IMG/VR virus record: IMGVR_UViG_3300042308_000168 | Coordinates: 110,500-174,499 of that record | Direction: 5' to 3' (one strand) | DNA from: a virus | DNA length: 64,000 nucleotides | Shown: piece by piece, positions 32,574 to 40,516 of the stretch | Numbering within the stretch: position 1 is the stretch's first letter | Layout: every line of letters begins with the position of its first letter | Notes under the pieces: model-generated | The model's database searches: none | What the model was told of the DNA's origin: nothing | Seen by the model: the letters and a program-made list of their open reading frames with translations, nothing else | Translations under genes and position numbers: made by a program

Positions 32574-32643
32574 AAGAGACATTCAGAAAACAGTTGACTT
32601 GTGCGAACTATTGGTGTATTATAATGACAAAATCAAAGACTGA
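32458..32643 (+). CDS. 61-aa helical protein
   Basis: Start chosen for AAGGAG 7 nt upstream, a strong ribosome site inside the preceding gene. MFELINEDLEVCIEILRQMS, EQLQILAEHRISKRDIQKTV and a helical end. Overlaps its neighbour by 116 bases; both frames look coding. Confidence 0.5.
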   Translation: MFELINEDLEVCIEILRQMSTCENRNEQLQILAEHRISKRDIQKTVDLCELLVYYNDKIKD

Positions 32644-32809
32644 TAAAATAGAAGATATAAAAGATCGTGAATTTATGTTGGAGATGGCTGATGAAGTCTG
32701 GCAAAAGTGCAAAGGTATACCAATTCCCGACGACTACTCGGAAGAAGATCGTTTGTCAATATTCGAGCGATACTACCACAGAGCGGTCTCCAAGTCCCAA
32801 GGTGAATGA
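32624..32809 (+). CDS. 61-aa hypothetical protein
   Basis: Start at ATG 32624, overlapping the previous gene by 20 bases. REFMLEMADEVWQKCKGIPI and SIFERYYHRAV; charged, soluble. Unrecognised. Confidence 0.5.
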   Translation: MTKSKTDKIEDIKDREFMLEMADEVWQKCKGIPIPDDYSEEDRLSIFERYYHRAVSKSQGE

Positions 32810-32909
32810 TAAGACCGATATTGAACTAAGATTGTTGGGTGCTGTTATTGGTGCCACTCTCATGTTTGGCATCATGTATCTATCTGCCTTAACAATATAT
32901 GGAGTTTAA
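32802..32909 (+). CDS. 35-aa membrane peptide, GTG start
   Basis: GTG overlaps the preceding TGA. DIELRLLGAVIGATLMFGIM then YLSALTIYGV: one membrane helix with a charged N-terminus. Confidence 0.42.
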   Translation: MNDKTDIELRLLGAVIGATLMFGIMYLSALTIYGV

Positions 32910-32910
32910 T

Positions 32911-33075
32911 ATGAAAGAACTAGTATTTGCAGTCATATCGATTTGTCTTACATCAGGCGAATGTGAGACGCACCAGGTAAAGATTGAGCCTAAGGTATGT
33001 CATTTGAAGTCTTCTCAGGCACAAGTTCCTATGAACGGTGAATGGAAAGATGCCGTTGTAAAATTTAAGTGCTAG
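32911..33075 (+). CDS. 54-aa cysteine-containing small protein
   Basis: GGAG 6 nt upstream. Hydrophobic start MKELVFAVISICLTSGEC may be a signal anchor; four cysteines (positions 12, 18, 30, 54) suggest an exported, disulfide-bonded peptide. Function unknown. Confidence 0.5.
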   Translation: MKELVFAVISICLTSGECETHQVKIEPKVCHLKSSQAQVPMNGEWKDAVVKFKC

Positions 33076-33078
33076 GGC

Positions 33079-33107
33079 TTGACATTCCGTTTAGACTAGT
33101 TTAATAT
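33079..33107 (+). promoter_or_regulatory. sigma70-like promoter of the TTGACATTCCGTTT type
   Basis: TTGACA 33079-33084, 17 bp, TAATAT 33102-33107. The 14 bases from the -35 (TTGACATTCCGTTT) are identical at 47826 and 49793. Confidence 0.82.
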
Positions 33108-33136
33108 GCTTTATAAGATGAATGATGTGAGGAAAG

Positions 33137-34246
33137 ATGACGCAGTTTCTACAGAATGGTAAGGTGTTCCGTCCTAGTGATGAAACCTCTATGTGCGTTC
33201 ATAAGGTTCTTCCTACTGGCAATTTTACCATTGCTAAGGATCCTTTTGAGAATATGTATTTCGAGCGTGTCGATGACTTCGCTCAGCCGGGTAAGCTATA
33301 CGGTGATACCCAGCGTCATACCAACCGTATTCTAAGCACCTTTCTAAGCCGTCCTAATGCAACTGGCGTCCTTCTCTCTGGTGAGAAGGGTTCTGGTAAG
33401 ACAATGCTTGCCAAGAACCTCGTGGTTCAGGGTGCCCAGCAGCACAACCTTCCTACGATTATCATCAACCAGCCTTGGTCTGGTGATCAGTTCAATAAGT
33501 TCATTCAGGATATTCAGCAGCCTGCCATTGTCCTTTTCGATGAGTTTGAAAAGGTATATGACCGTGAGCAGCAGGAAGTTATGCTAACACTCCTTGATGG
33601 TGTCTTTCCTTCTAAGAAGCTATTCATTCTAACTTGTAACGACAAGTGGCGTGTCGATGAGCATATGCGCAATCGTCCTGGTCGTTTGTTCTATTCACTA
33701 GAGTTTTCTGGTCTAACTCCAGAGTTTGTGAAAGAGTATTGCGAGGACAATCTTCTTAATAAGAACCATATCGGTCGAGTCGTAAAGGTATCAACCCTTT
33801 TCGATAAGTTCAACTTTGACATGATGAAGGCTCTTATCGAAGAAATGAATCGATATGATGAGACTCCAGAGCAGTCTTTGGAAATGCTCAATGCTAAGAT
33901 TGAATATGCCAACAAGGCTTCTTACAAAGTTACTCTGAAAAAGAAGGGTATCATCATTGACACTGCCGATGAAATGTGGTCTGGCAATCCTTTGCTGGGT
34001 AGCATTCATGTTGACTACACATACACCAGCTCTAATGAGGGTAAGAACAAGTATATGAATAGTAACCGTCCGCAGCCTGTTGCGGTTGATGATAATGAAA
34101 ACTATGTTTCAATTTCATTTAAGCCAGAGGACTTGGTTGCTCTAGACCCTGTTCTTGGAACCATGACTTTTGTTCGTGACGACCATGAACTAGTCCTAAC
34201 AAAGGTTGTCGCAAAGAAGGTGAACTTCTTTGATATTGCCTTCTAA
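33137..34246 (+). CDS. AAA+ ATPase
   Basis: 369 aa behind a dedicated promoter and GAGGAAAG ribosome site. Walker A LLSGEKGSGKTML (about 82-91), Walker B AIVLFDEFEK (about 132-141), sensor-1 FILTCNDKW and NRPGRLFYSLEF (arginine-finger region) define an AAA+ protein of the FtsH/Rubisco-activase-like kind. The C-terminal ~130 residues are beta-rich and specific to it. Phage AAA+ proteins of this type are usually uncharacterised remodelling factors. Confidence 0.85.
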   Translation: MTQFLQNGKVFRPSDETSMCVHKVLPTGNFTIAKDPFENMYFERVDDFAQPGKLYGDTQRHTNRILSTFLSRPNATGVLLSGEKGSGKTMLAKNLVVQGAQQHNLPTIIINQPWSGDQFNKFIQDIQQPAIVLFDEFEKVYDREQQEVMLTLLDGVFPSKKLFILTCNDKWRVDEHMRNRPGRLFYSLEFSGLTPEFVKEYCEDNLLNKNHIGRVVKVSTLFDKFNFDMMKALIEEMNRYDETPEQSLEMLNAKIEYANKASYKVTLKKKGIIIDTADEMWSGNPLLGSIHVDYTYTSSNEGKNKYMNSNRPQPVAVDDNENYVSISFKPEDLVALDPVLGTMTFVRDDHELVLTKVVAKKVNFFDIAF

Positions 34247-34275
34247 ATAAGATATACCTTTTAAGGGAGAAACAA

Positions 34276-34509
34276 ATGATTGTAGGAGATAAAGTAAGTC
34301 ATTCCGCTGTAACCGAAGCCTATTGCCTTATCTCTTCCTATATCAGGGAAGAGGGTAAGATTGGCGCTAACTATAACAAGGAACATCTATTGGACTTTGT
34401 TAACTTTCTAGCGGAAGTCTTAAAGCATCCAGAGAATTTTACGAATACGGCGCCAGTCAAATTGGCGCCGGTAGAAACCCCCGAACATGATGGTACGGGT
34501 TTAGCATAA
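34276..34509 (+). CDS. 77-aa hypothetical protein
   Basis: Ribosome site GGGAGA. IVGDKVSHSAVTEAYCLISS is helical, with a Pro/Thr-rich tail. The 3' part contains an 8-bp perfect hairpin (CGGCGCCA / TGGCGCCG, about 34449-34471). A late-like CTAAATAA lies upstream at 34243. Confidence 0.6.
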   Translation: MIVGDKVSHSAVTEAYCLISSYIREEGKIGANYNKEHLLDFVNFLAEVLKHPENFTNTAPVKLAPVETPEHDGTGLA

Positions 34510-34525
34510 GAAAGGTGAATGCATA

Positions 34526-34816
34526 ATGAATAAGTTTTATATGGCAACTGTTATCGTCCTCGGTCTAACCGGCTCAGCACTTGCTCTAACTACACAGGAC
34601 GAGACTCACAATGGCGTCACTGCCGCTGTTCCTGGTCCAACTAAGAGCAAGGGCTTTCTAGCTCCAGCCGCTCAGGTTACTCCGCACGGTATGGTTGTGA
34701 CTGCTCCTCCGGGCGCAAATGTCGTTGTCGATAATGATGACGGTGACATTGAGATTGATATCGCTCCTTCAGGTAAGAAGCGTGGTCTTCTAGGCCTAGG
34801 ATTTCTAGGTCTATGA
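34526..34816 (+). CDS. 96-aa secreted protein
   Basis: MNKFYMATVIVLGLTGSALA is a Sec signal peptide (cleavage after ALA). The mature region has PPGANVVVDNDDGDIEIDIA and ends in a Gly/Leu-rich stretch KKRGLLGLGFLGL. Probably periplasmic; coupled with the next exported protein by an ATGA overlap. Confidence 0.65.
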   Translation: MNKFYMATVIVLGLTGSALALTTQDETHNGVTAAVPGPTKSKGFLAPAAQVTPHGMVVTAPPGANVVVDNDDGDIEIDIAPSGKKRGLLGLGFLGL

Positions 34817-35049
34817 GAAAGGCCCTAGTCGTTCTGGCTATGCTCGTTAGCACTTCTGCTTTCGCTGCACCTTATGGCACATATTATAACCCTGTGCAGG
34901 ATCCACCATTCGCTGGTGATTGGTCTGTTCCAGTGCATCGTGGTATGTATTGTGTTCAGGGAACTTGGCACTATGGCTGGCTTCGTCCTTGGGAACGCTC
35001 TCCTGTAATCAAGCCATCTTGTGGAACTGCAATCTATCAGATTCAGTAA
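34813..35049 (+). CDS. 78-aa secreted protein with two cysteines
   Basis: MRKALVVLAMLVSTSAFAAP is a typical signal peptide (cleavage after AFA). Mature part is Tyr/Trp/Pro-rich with two cysteines (MYCVQGT, PSCGTAI), consistent with one disulfide in the periplasm. Confidence 0.68.
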   Translation: MRKALVVLAMLVSTSAFAAPYGTYYNPVQDPPFAGDWSVPVHRGMYCVQGTWHYGWLRPWERSPVIKPSCGTAIYQIQ

Positions 35050-35061
35050 AGCATCGGAAAA

Positions 35062-35092
35062 CTAAATAGTGGTGTCCAATTACGGACACTAC
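35062..35092 (+). promoter_or_regulatory. late-like octamer plus 5' stem-loop
   Basis: CTAAATAG (35062-35069) directly followed by the 9-bp stem GTGGTGTCC / GGACACTAC (35069-35077, 35084-35092; one G-T), then TTGGAG and the holin-like gene. Confidence 0.5.
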
Positions 35093-35103
35093 TATTGGAG
35101 AAT

Positions 35104-35340
35104 ATGATGTTTCCATACAAGACATATCTTATGGCTCTAGTTGTTTCAGTTCTTCCATGGGCTACTGAAAAGCTCGGAATGGTTGATTGGAATGCTTTGC
35201 TTCTAGGATGGGGAGTACCAGATAATATGGTAGTTCCGGCAGCAACCGCCGTAAGTGGTGTTATCATGATTATCATGAGATTTATCACCCAGATTACAAC
35301 GGTTCATGCTGCTCTAATGACAGAGCCACCAAAGCAATAA
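35104..35340 (+). CDS. holin-like small membrane protein
   Basis: 78 aa; ATG 35104 follows TTGGAG. Two hydrophobic segments, YKTYLMALVVSVLPWATEKL and VVPAATAVSGVIMIIMRFIT, with a short soluble C-terminus resemble class II holins. Spanin genes on the opposite strand end next to it, supporting a lysis cassette. No sequence-specific holin motif exists, so this is by context. Confidence 0.5.
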   Translation: MMFPYKTYLMALVVSVLPWATEKLGMVDWNALLLGWGVPDNMVVPAATAVSGVIMIIMRFITQITTVHAALMTEPPKQ

Positions 35341-35345
35341 GATTT

Positions 35346-35370
35346 AGGGGAGCATTTAGCTCCCCTTTTT
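35346..35370 (+). terminator. terminator between holin-like and spanin genes
   Basis: Perfect 8-bp stem AGGGGAGC / GCTCCCCT (35346-35353, 35359-35366) with loop ATTTA and T5. The stop codon of the convergent o-spanin gene lies in it, so it may work in both directions. Confidence 0.85.
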
Positions 35371-35637
35371 CAACCTTGCATCCGCATCATTTAGAAACTT
35401 GCGGATAGATTCAATGGAACTTTTGCATGTCAAATTGTTCTTATGAAGACGAACAACAGTCTTCGCCACCTGACTGTCAGTCAGAGTCTTCCAATCAGGA
35501 AACTCTTTTAGAACGGGACAGTGATACATTGCCTCGTCAGGATGCACAACCATATGACGATATGTCGTCACAATCTGTTGTTGATCATTACAAGAAGCCA
35601 GTAACATTACGGCTAACAATAGAATAACTTTTTTCAT
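35356..35637 (-). CDS. outer-membrane spanin (Rz1-like lipoprotein)
   Basis: 93 aa. MKKVILLLAVMLLASC is a lipoprotein signal with lipobox LASC (lipidated Cys16). A small lipoprotein right behind a TM-coiled-coil protein is the two-gene spanin arrangement; together they fuse inner and outer membranes in the last lysis step, implying a Gram-negative host. Starts in a 4-base overlap with the i-spanin gene. Confidence 0.75.
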   Translation of the reverse strand: MKKVILLLAVMLLASCNDQQQIVTTYRHMVVHPDEAMYHCPVLKEFPDWKTLTDSQVAKTVVRLHKNNLTCKSSIESIRKFLNDADARLKKGS

Positions 35638-36017
35638 TTCATTTCTCCGAGAGACTTAAATGTGTCTTTTAGAACTTTAGAGGATTGTCTGTCATGTTCT
35701 GTGCCAGTGTTCTTATCAATGTTTGACATGATCGAACTTAACTTCTCTTCCAGTTTATCTTTCTCGATATAGAGGTTTGCCACAATCTCACTCTTGCTCT
35801 TGCTGATATCTTCCATCTGTTTGATGTATGTATCTTTGTCCTTCAATGCTTGTTGAAGTTCATTTATGTTATATTGCTGGAGTGCTGCCTGTACCTCGGA
35901 ATCTACAATCTTGCGATGTTGAGAATAGGCACCACCAATGATCCCAAAAACTAGGACTAGAATGGCAACCCATTTCAAGGCACCTGAGGAAACGAAAGAT
36001 AAAAGTAAAGCGGGCAT
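35634..36017 (-). CDS. inner-membrane spanin (Rz-like)
   Basis: 127 aa. N-terminal membrane helix ALKWVAILVLVFGIIGGAYS followed by a long coiled coil (LQQYNINELQQALKDKDTYI ... DKLEEKLSSIMSNI). The ribosome site CGGAGG precedes ATG 36017. Matches i-spanin topology: cytoplasmic N-tip, TM, periplasmic coiled coil. Confidence 0.75.
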   Translation of the reverse strand: MPALLLSFVSSGALKWVAILVLVFGIIGGAYSQHRKIVDSEVQAALQQYNINELQQALKDKDTYIKQMEDISKSKSEIVANLYIEKDKLEEKLSSIMSNIDKNTGTEHDRQSSKVLKDTFKSLGEMK

Positions 36018-36018
36018 G

Positions 36019-36047
36019 TTGACCTCCGAAATCTATTCTGCTATAAT
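36019..36047 (+). promoter_or_regulatory. sigma70-like promoter divergent to the spanin genes
   Basis: TTGACC 36019-36024, 17 bp, TATAAT 36042-36047; leader ATTATGAGAGG leads to the Bfd-like gene. The -35 overlaps the i-spanin start region. Confidence 0.75.
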
Positions 36048-36070
36048 ATATAGTATTATGAGAGGTAAAG

Positions 36071-36250
36071 ATGATCTTATGTTCCTGTAACGCTATATCT
36101 TCCAGCGATATCAAACGAGTCGTTGAAAGCAGCCCAAGAATACCTACCGTTCAAGAAATCATGGAAAAGCATAGATGTTCAATTGAATGTGCTACCTGTG
36201 TTCGTAACATCAAAGAAGAAATTAGGAAACATTATGAAGACAAAGTATGA
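36071..36250 (+). CDS. Bfd-like [2Fe-2S] ferredoxin
   Basis: 59 aa. ILCSCNAISSSDIKRVVESS then CSIECATCVRNIKEEI reproduces bacterioferritin-associated ferredoxin: Cys4-x-Cys6 and Cys40-x2-Cys43, with helices between (E. coli Bfd: C4, C6, C38, C41). An additional Cys36 is present. Bfd binds one 2Fe-2S cluster and passes electrons to bacterioferritin to release iron. Its own promoter and first position in a run of small genes suggest early expression. No bacterioferritin is seen here, so it could act on the host protein or supply electrons elsewhere. Confidence 0.8.
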   Translation: MILCSCNAISSSDIKRVVESSPRIPTVQEIMEKHRCSIECATCVRNIKEEIRKHYEDKV

Positions 36251-36491
36251 GAAGGGTGATGATGTATGGATCCATGTTGGTTCTACACCCGGTAAGCTAT
36301 CAAAGGGAACCGTTCTAGAGGTTCTTGATCTATCAGAGCATGGTTATTCCTTTTTGAATTATCTAATTGAAATTCAAACAAGCATTGATCCTATTCTAGA
36401 AGTTCGTGAAGCGATGACCATGAGCGAAGATGAAAAGGGTCCTATCGGACTGTTTCGTAAGATGAAAGAGAGACATAAGAATGAAGGTTAA
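36234..36491 (+). CDS. 85-aa SH3-like small protein
   Basis: ATG 36234 overlaps the Bfd-like gene by 17 bases; AGGAAAC upstream. YEKGDDVWIHVGSTPGKLSK and GTVLEVLDL fit a small beta barrel, followed by a basic helical tail LFRKMKERHKNEG. Function unknown. Confidence 0.6.
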   Translation: MKTKYEKGDDVWIHVGSTPGKLSKGTVLEVLDLSEHGYSFLNYLIEIQTSIDPILEVREAMTMSEDEKGPIGLFRKMKERHKNEG

Positions 36492-37107
36492 TATTGGCCC
36501 ATATAAGAACTGGATTGGTCCTTATCAGATTGCCGATAAGATTCCATTCCTCAGTGAAGATGCCCGTGAAAAGTTTGGTGATTGGCTTTCTGAAACATGG
36601 GTTCAGAAGTTCTTACAGTGGGTTGATTCTAAGAGACAGCGTAAGTTCTATGTTCGCATTGATAAGTATGATACATGGAACATGGACACCACACTATCAC
36701 CAATCATTCTTCCTATGCTCAAACAACTAAGAGATACCAAGCACGGTTCTCCTATGGTTGATGAGGAGGATGTACCGCCTCATATGCGCCACACCAATAT
36801 CACACCTGACAATCCATGGGGTGCTGATAACTGGGTTCATTACAAGTGGGACTGGGTTCTCAATGAAATGATTTGGGCATTTGAGCAACTTGCCGATCCT
36901 GATCGTAAGTGGGAAGAACAGTTCTATCACGGAATACCAACCTTTAATCACATTGACGAAGAAGACGAAGAATACGGTAAGTGTTATCGTCTAGAGCAAA
37001 CAAATCCTGACTATTGGGTTGACATGGAGGGTCTAAAACGCTATAATGAACGCATTCATAACGGGACTCGCCTGTTCGGCAAGTATTATCAAAACCTTTG
37101 GGATTAA
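36481..37107 (+). CDS. conserved phage protein of unknown function
   Basis: 208 aa. KFYVRIDKYDTWNMDTTLSP then IILPMLKQLRDTKHGSPMVD and WDWVLNEMIWAFEQ are strongly conserved blocks of a hypothetical family common in large phages. It appears enzymatic (conserved Asp, His, Trp) but its role is not known to me. Starts within the previous gene's last codons. Confidence 0.8.
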   Translation: MKVNIGPYKNWIGPYQIADKIPFLSEDAREKFGDWLSETWVQKFLQWVDSKRQRKFYVRIDKYDTWNMDTTLSPIILPMLKQLRDTKHGSPMVDEEDVPPHMRHTNITPDNPWGADNWVHYKWDWVLNEMIWAFEQLADPDRKWEEQFYHGIPTFNHIDEEDEEYGKCYRLEQTNPDYWVDMEGLKRYNERIHNGTRLFGKYYQNLWD

Positions 37108-37110
37108 GAT

Positions 37111-37293
37111 ATGAAACATAATTGGTTTATCTTCCGCTACTATATCTCAAGAAATCTAATCAACCTCGGTCTTCTGGTGATGCCTGAGTCGGCATACAAG
37201 AGAGAGTTGCTAAGACGCCTCTGGGAACTACGAGTTGATGTTGAGGTAGCACTACACAATCATAATAAGGAGAATGAAAATGGTGACCAGTGA
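37111..37293 (+). CDS. 60-aa hypothetical protein
   Basis: WFIFRYYISRNLINLGLLVM is a possible membrane-associated helix; then SAYKRELLRRLWELRVDVEV. Overlaps the next start by 14 bases. Unrecognised. Confidence 0.58.
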   Translation: MKHNWFIFRYYISRNLINLGLLVMPESAYKRELLRRLWELRVDVEVALHNHNKENENGDQ

Positions 37294-37486
37294 GAAGAAC
37301 ATGCAGGTTCTAGAAACCTCTTTTAAGCAGCGAGCCTTTGATGGCAAGTGGGAACGAATCGTCAAGATTATGGATCTTGATAACTCTTATTCATTCGTGA
37401 ATGAGAATGGCAACCGCACTACTCTAATTCCAGAGAAGTGGGTAACAGTCGGTGTTTACGACTATCTAATGGAGATTGCAGACTAA
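37280..37486 (+). CDS. 68-aa hypothetical protein
   Basis: Start 37280 (AAGGAG 7 nt upstream) preferred to ATG 37274. QRAFDGKWERIVKIMDLDNS and TTLIPEKWVTVGVYDYLMEI look like a small beta-rich domain. TAATG overlap with the next gene. Confidence 0.6.
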   Translation: MVTSEKNMQVLETSFKQRAFDGKWERIVKIMDLDNSYSFVNENGNRTTLIPEKWVTVGVYDYLMEIAD

Positions 37487-37797
37487 TGGCAAAGAATTTG
37501 AAAGTTATCCGTCTATACACAGGCGAAGATGTTGTTGCAGAGGTGGTGGAAGTCACCGACACAGAAATCAAGATTAAGGATGCTGCCCGCATCATGGTCA
37601 TTCCTTATGAGAAGGATAAGAACCGTCCGGGTGTTGCTCTTTCTCCATTCACACATTGGAGTCAGGACAAGGAGTTCGTTCTAAATAAGAACCTTGTTCT
37701 ATTCATGGCTAATCCAATTAAGCAGTTCATTGAATCGCATACCGAATGCTTCTCTGGACTAATCATCAACGAACCACAGATCATCTATCCAGAATGA
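37486..37797 (+). CDS. Sm-like conserved phage protein
   Basis: 103 aa. NLKVIRLYTGEDVVAEVVEV then KIKDAARIMVIP has the look of an Sm/Lsm-type barrel, a conserved neighbour of T4-like DNA polymerase genes in marine and rhizobial phages as far as I recall. ATGA overlap into the polymerase gene. Possibly RNA- or protein-binding. Confidence 0.65.
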   Translation: MAKNLKVIRLYTGEDVVAEVVEVTDTEIKIKDAARIMVIPYEKDKNRPGVALSPFTHWSQDKEFVLNKNLVLFMANPIKQFIESHTECFSGLIINEPQIIYPE

Positions 37798-40334
37798 AAT
37801 TTTACACAAACGTTGAAGTATGGGGCGGTAAAATTCTTTACCGTGGTGTTGAGAACGGTCGTCGGGTTCGACATAAGGTCGATTACTACCCGACTCTTTT
37901 TGTGCCTTCTGACAAGCCAACCAAATACACGACAATCTACGGAGATTATGTCGGTCCAGTTAAGCCTGGATCGATCCGTGATACTCGTGACTTCGTGAAG
38001 CAATATGATGGTGTTGAGAACTTTAAGATTTATGGTAATCAACGCTACCAGTATTGTTTCATTGCGGACGAGTATCCCGGCACCGTCGATTGGGATATCT
38101 CTCTAATCAAAGTGGCAAACATCGATATCGAAGTAGGATCAGAGAACGGCTTTCCTGAGCCTGAAACTGCTAGTGAACCTCTAACCGCCATCACGGTCAA
38201 GATGGACGGTCGCTTTGTCACATTTGGATTGGACACATATGATAACCGCCGTGACGATGTAACATACTTTGAATGTTATGATGAGCATGATTTGATTATG
38301 AAGTTCCTTGGGTGGTGGGAGTCTGAGTATCCAGATATCATCACCGGCTGGAACGTTGAGCAGTTCGATATTCCTTATCTTGTCAACCGCATTACCAAAC
38401 TAGAAGGTGATAAGGTTGCTCGTAGGCTTTCTCCTTGGGGCGTGTTGCAAGATAAGGTTCTCGATTTGGGAATGGGCCGTCGTGGTAAAGGATGGTCCAT
38501 TCTCGGCATTGCTACACTTGACATGATCACATTGTATAAGAAGTATGCATCAGGTGGGTATTCGCAAGAGTCCTATCGACTGGATAATATTGCCCATGTC
38601 GAATTGGGTGAGCGTAAACTATCGTATGAAGAATATGGCTCTCTGCATAACCTCTACAAAGAGGATTATCAGAAGTTTATTGACTATAACATCAAAGACG
38701 TTGAACTTGTTGATCGTATCGATGACAAGGGTAAGTTCGTTGAACTTGCTCTAACTCTATCTTATGATAACAAGTGTAACTTTGAAGATGTGTTCGCTCA
38801 AGTTAGAATGTGGGATGTCATTTGCTTCCATCATCTAAAGAGTAAGAACATCGTTGTTCCACCTATTGAGAGACATGAAAAGGAAGCAGCTTATGTTGGC
38901 GCCTATGTTAAGGACCCTCTTATTGGATTTCATGATTGGGTTGCTAGTTTCGACGTCAATAGTGAGTATCCTTCTGTCATTATGGGATCCAATATCTCGC
39001 CGGAGACGATTGTTGATCCTAGTCTTTACACCCCTGCTATGCGTAATCTTATCGCAGGCGACATTACTGTGGATAAACTCCTTACTAGGTCTATTGACTT
39101 ATCCCTTCTAAAGGATGACAATCTTTGTCTAACAGCCAATGGACAATTCTATCGCCGTGATAAGCAGGGCTTCATGCCTGAAATGGTTGAGAAGATGTTC
39201 AATGACCGTAAGGTCTATAAGAAAGAAATGTTGGATGCTGAGTCGCTATACGAAGTTGAAAAAGATCCCCAAAAGAAAGCAGAACTTAAAAATAAGATTT
39301 CCAAGTTCAAGAACCTACAACTCTCCAAGAAGGTATCGCTCAATTCACTCTATGGTGCCATGGGTTCCAAGTTCTTTAGGTTCTATGATCTTCGCAATGC
39401 GGTGGCAGTCACAACTACAGGTCAGCTATCAATTCGCTGGATTGAAAAGGCACTTAACGAGTATCTTCGAAAGATACTAAAAACAGGGGATGATTATGTC
39501 ATTGCAGTCGATACGGATTCAGTCTATCTTAATCTTGCTCAGATTGTCGTCAAGACTTTGGGGCAAGAAGTTGAGGCTGCAAGAGGCATCGCCTTCATGG
39601 ATAAGGTCTGTGAAACTGCCCTTCAACCGGTTATTGATAAGGCTTGTAAGGATCTTGGTGAATATACTAACGTATTCCAGCAAAAGATTGTAATGAAGCG
39701 AGAGGTCCTAGCCGACAAGGCTATCTGGACTGCCAAGAAGCGTTACATTCTCAATGTCCATAACTCCGAAGGTGTGCAGTATGCTAAGCCTAAGAAGAAG
39801 GTTATGGGTCTTGAAATGGTCAAGAGTTCCACACCATCAGCATGTAGAGAAAAACTGAAAGAGGCAATTGATGTTATCTTTTCCGCAGATGAAGCGGCTG
39901 TCCAGTCTTTTATTGAGACTTTCCGTAGTGAATTTAAAACTCTGGATTTGGCGGACATTGCTTTCCCTAGGGGAGTTAATGGTCTCGTTAAATACGCAGA
40001 TAGTAAATCTGTATATGCATCCGGTTGCCCTATCCATGTTCGTGGCTCTCTTGTATATAACCATCTTCTACGCAAGCATAACCTTACTGCTAAATATCCG
40101 GTAATCAATGGCGGCGAGAAGATCAAGTATATCTTCCTGAAAGAACCGAACACCATTCAATCGAATGTGATTGCATTCCCACAAGGAGGTATACCAGAGC
40201 AGCTTGACTTACACAAGTATATCGACTATAATACACAATTCGAGAAAGCTTTCCTCGATGCCTTGAAGATCATTCTTGAAGCAATCGGATGGAAAGCAGA
40301 ACGAAGCGCAAGCCTGGAGGACTTTTTCTCATGA
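37794..40334 (+). CDS. 43: family-B DNA polymerase (T4 gp43)
   Basis: 846 aa (T4: 898). 3'-5' exonuclease motifs: ANIDIEVGSE (Exo I, about 107), ITGWNVEQFDIPYL (Exo II) and YNIKDVELV (Exo III). Polymerase motif A ASFDVNSEYPSVIMG (about 383-397), motif B KKVSLNSLYGAMGS (about 511) and motif C IAVDTDSVYLN (about 570), plus KKRYIL. It replicates the phage genome with gp45/44/62. Start at 37794 is in an ATGA overlap. Confidence 0.97.
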   Translation: MKFYTNVEVWGGKILYRGVENGRRVRHKVDYYPTLFVPSDKPTKYTTIYGDYVGPVKPGSIRDTRDFVKQYDGVENFKIYGNQRYQYCFIADEYPGTVDWDISLIKVANIDIEVGSENGFPEPETASEPLTAITVKMDGRFVTFGLDTYDNRRDDVTYFECYDEHDLIMKFLGWWESEYPDIITGWNVEQFDIPYLVNRITKLEGDKVARRLSPWGVLQDKVLDLGMGRRGKGWSILGIATLDMITLYKKYASGGYSQESYRLDNIAHVELGERKLSYEEYGSLHNLYKEDYQKFIDYNIKDVELVDRIDDKGKFVELALTLSYDNKCNFEDVFAQVRMWDVICFHHLKSKNIVVPPIERHEKEAAYVGAYVKDPLIGFHDWVASFDVNSEYPSVIMGSNISPETIVDPSLYTPAMRNLIAGDITVDKLLTRSIDLSLLKDDNLCLTANGQFYRRDKQGFMPEMVEKMFNDRKVYKKEMLDAESLYEVEKDPQKKAELKNKISKFKNLQLSKKVSLNSLYGAMGSKFFRFYDLRNAVAVTTTGQLSIRWIEKALNEYLRKILKTGDDYVIAVDTDSVYLNLAQIVVKTLGQEVEAARGIAFMDKVCETALQPVIDKACKDLGEYTNVFQQKIVMKREVLADKAIWTAKKRYILNVHNSEGVQYAKPKKKVMGLEMVKSSTPSACREKLKEAIDVIFSADEAAVQSFIETFRSEFKTLDLADIAFPRGVNGLVKYADSKSVYASGCPIHVRGSLVYNHLLRKHNLTAKYPVINGGEKIKYIFLKEPNTIQSNVIAFPQGGIPEQLDLHKYIDYNTQFEKAFLDALKIILEAIGWKAERSASLEDFFS

Positions 40335-40516
40335 GTAAGAAGACAGATAAGAACCTTAAACACTCACCCGCTCGCATCTATGAGTTCGAGCCTAAAGGAC
40401 ATGTTGATGCAAACAGTGTGAATGAACTAGCAAAGGTTATTCGAGTCGGGATTCCTGGCGACCTATATGGTAAGCTATCGCCTGAACTGCAACAGCATTT
40501 CAAGGAAGTTGCGTGA
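40331..40516 (+). CDS. 61-aa hypothetical protein
   Basis: ATGA overlap with the polymerase gene. SPARIYEFEPKGHVDANSVN and LYGKLSPELQQHFKEVA; charged, soluble. Unrecognised. Confidence 0.6.
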   Translation: MSKKTDKNLKHSPARIYEFEPKGHVDANSVNELAKVIRVGIPGDLYGKLSPELQQHFKEVA

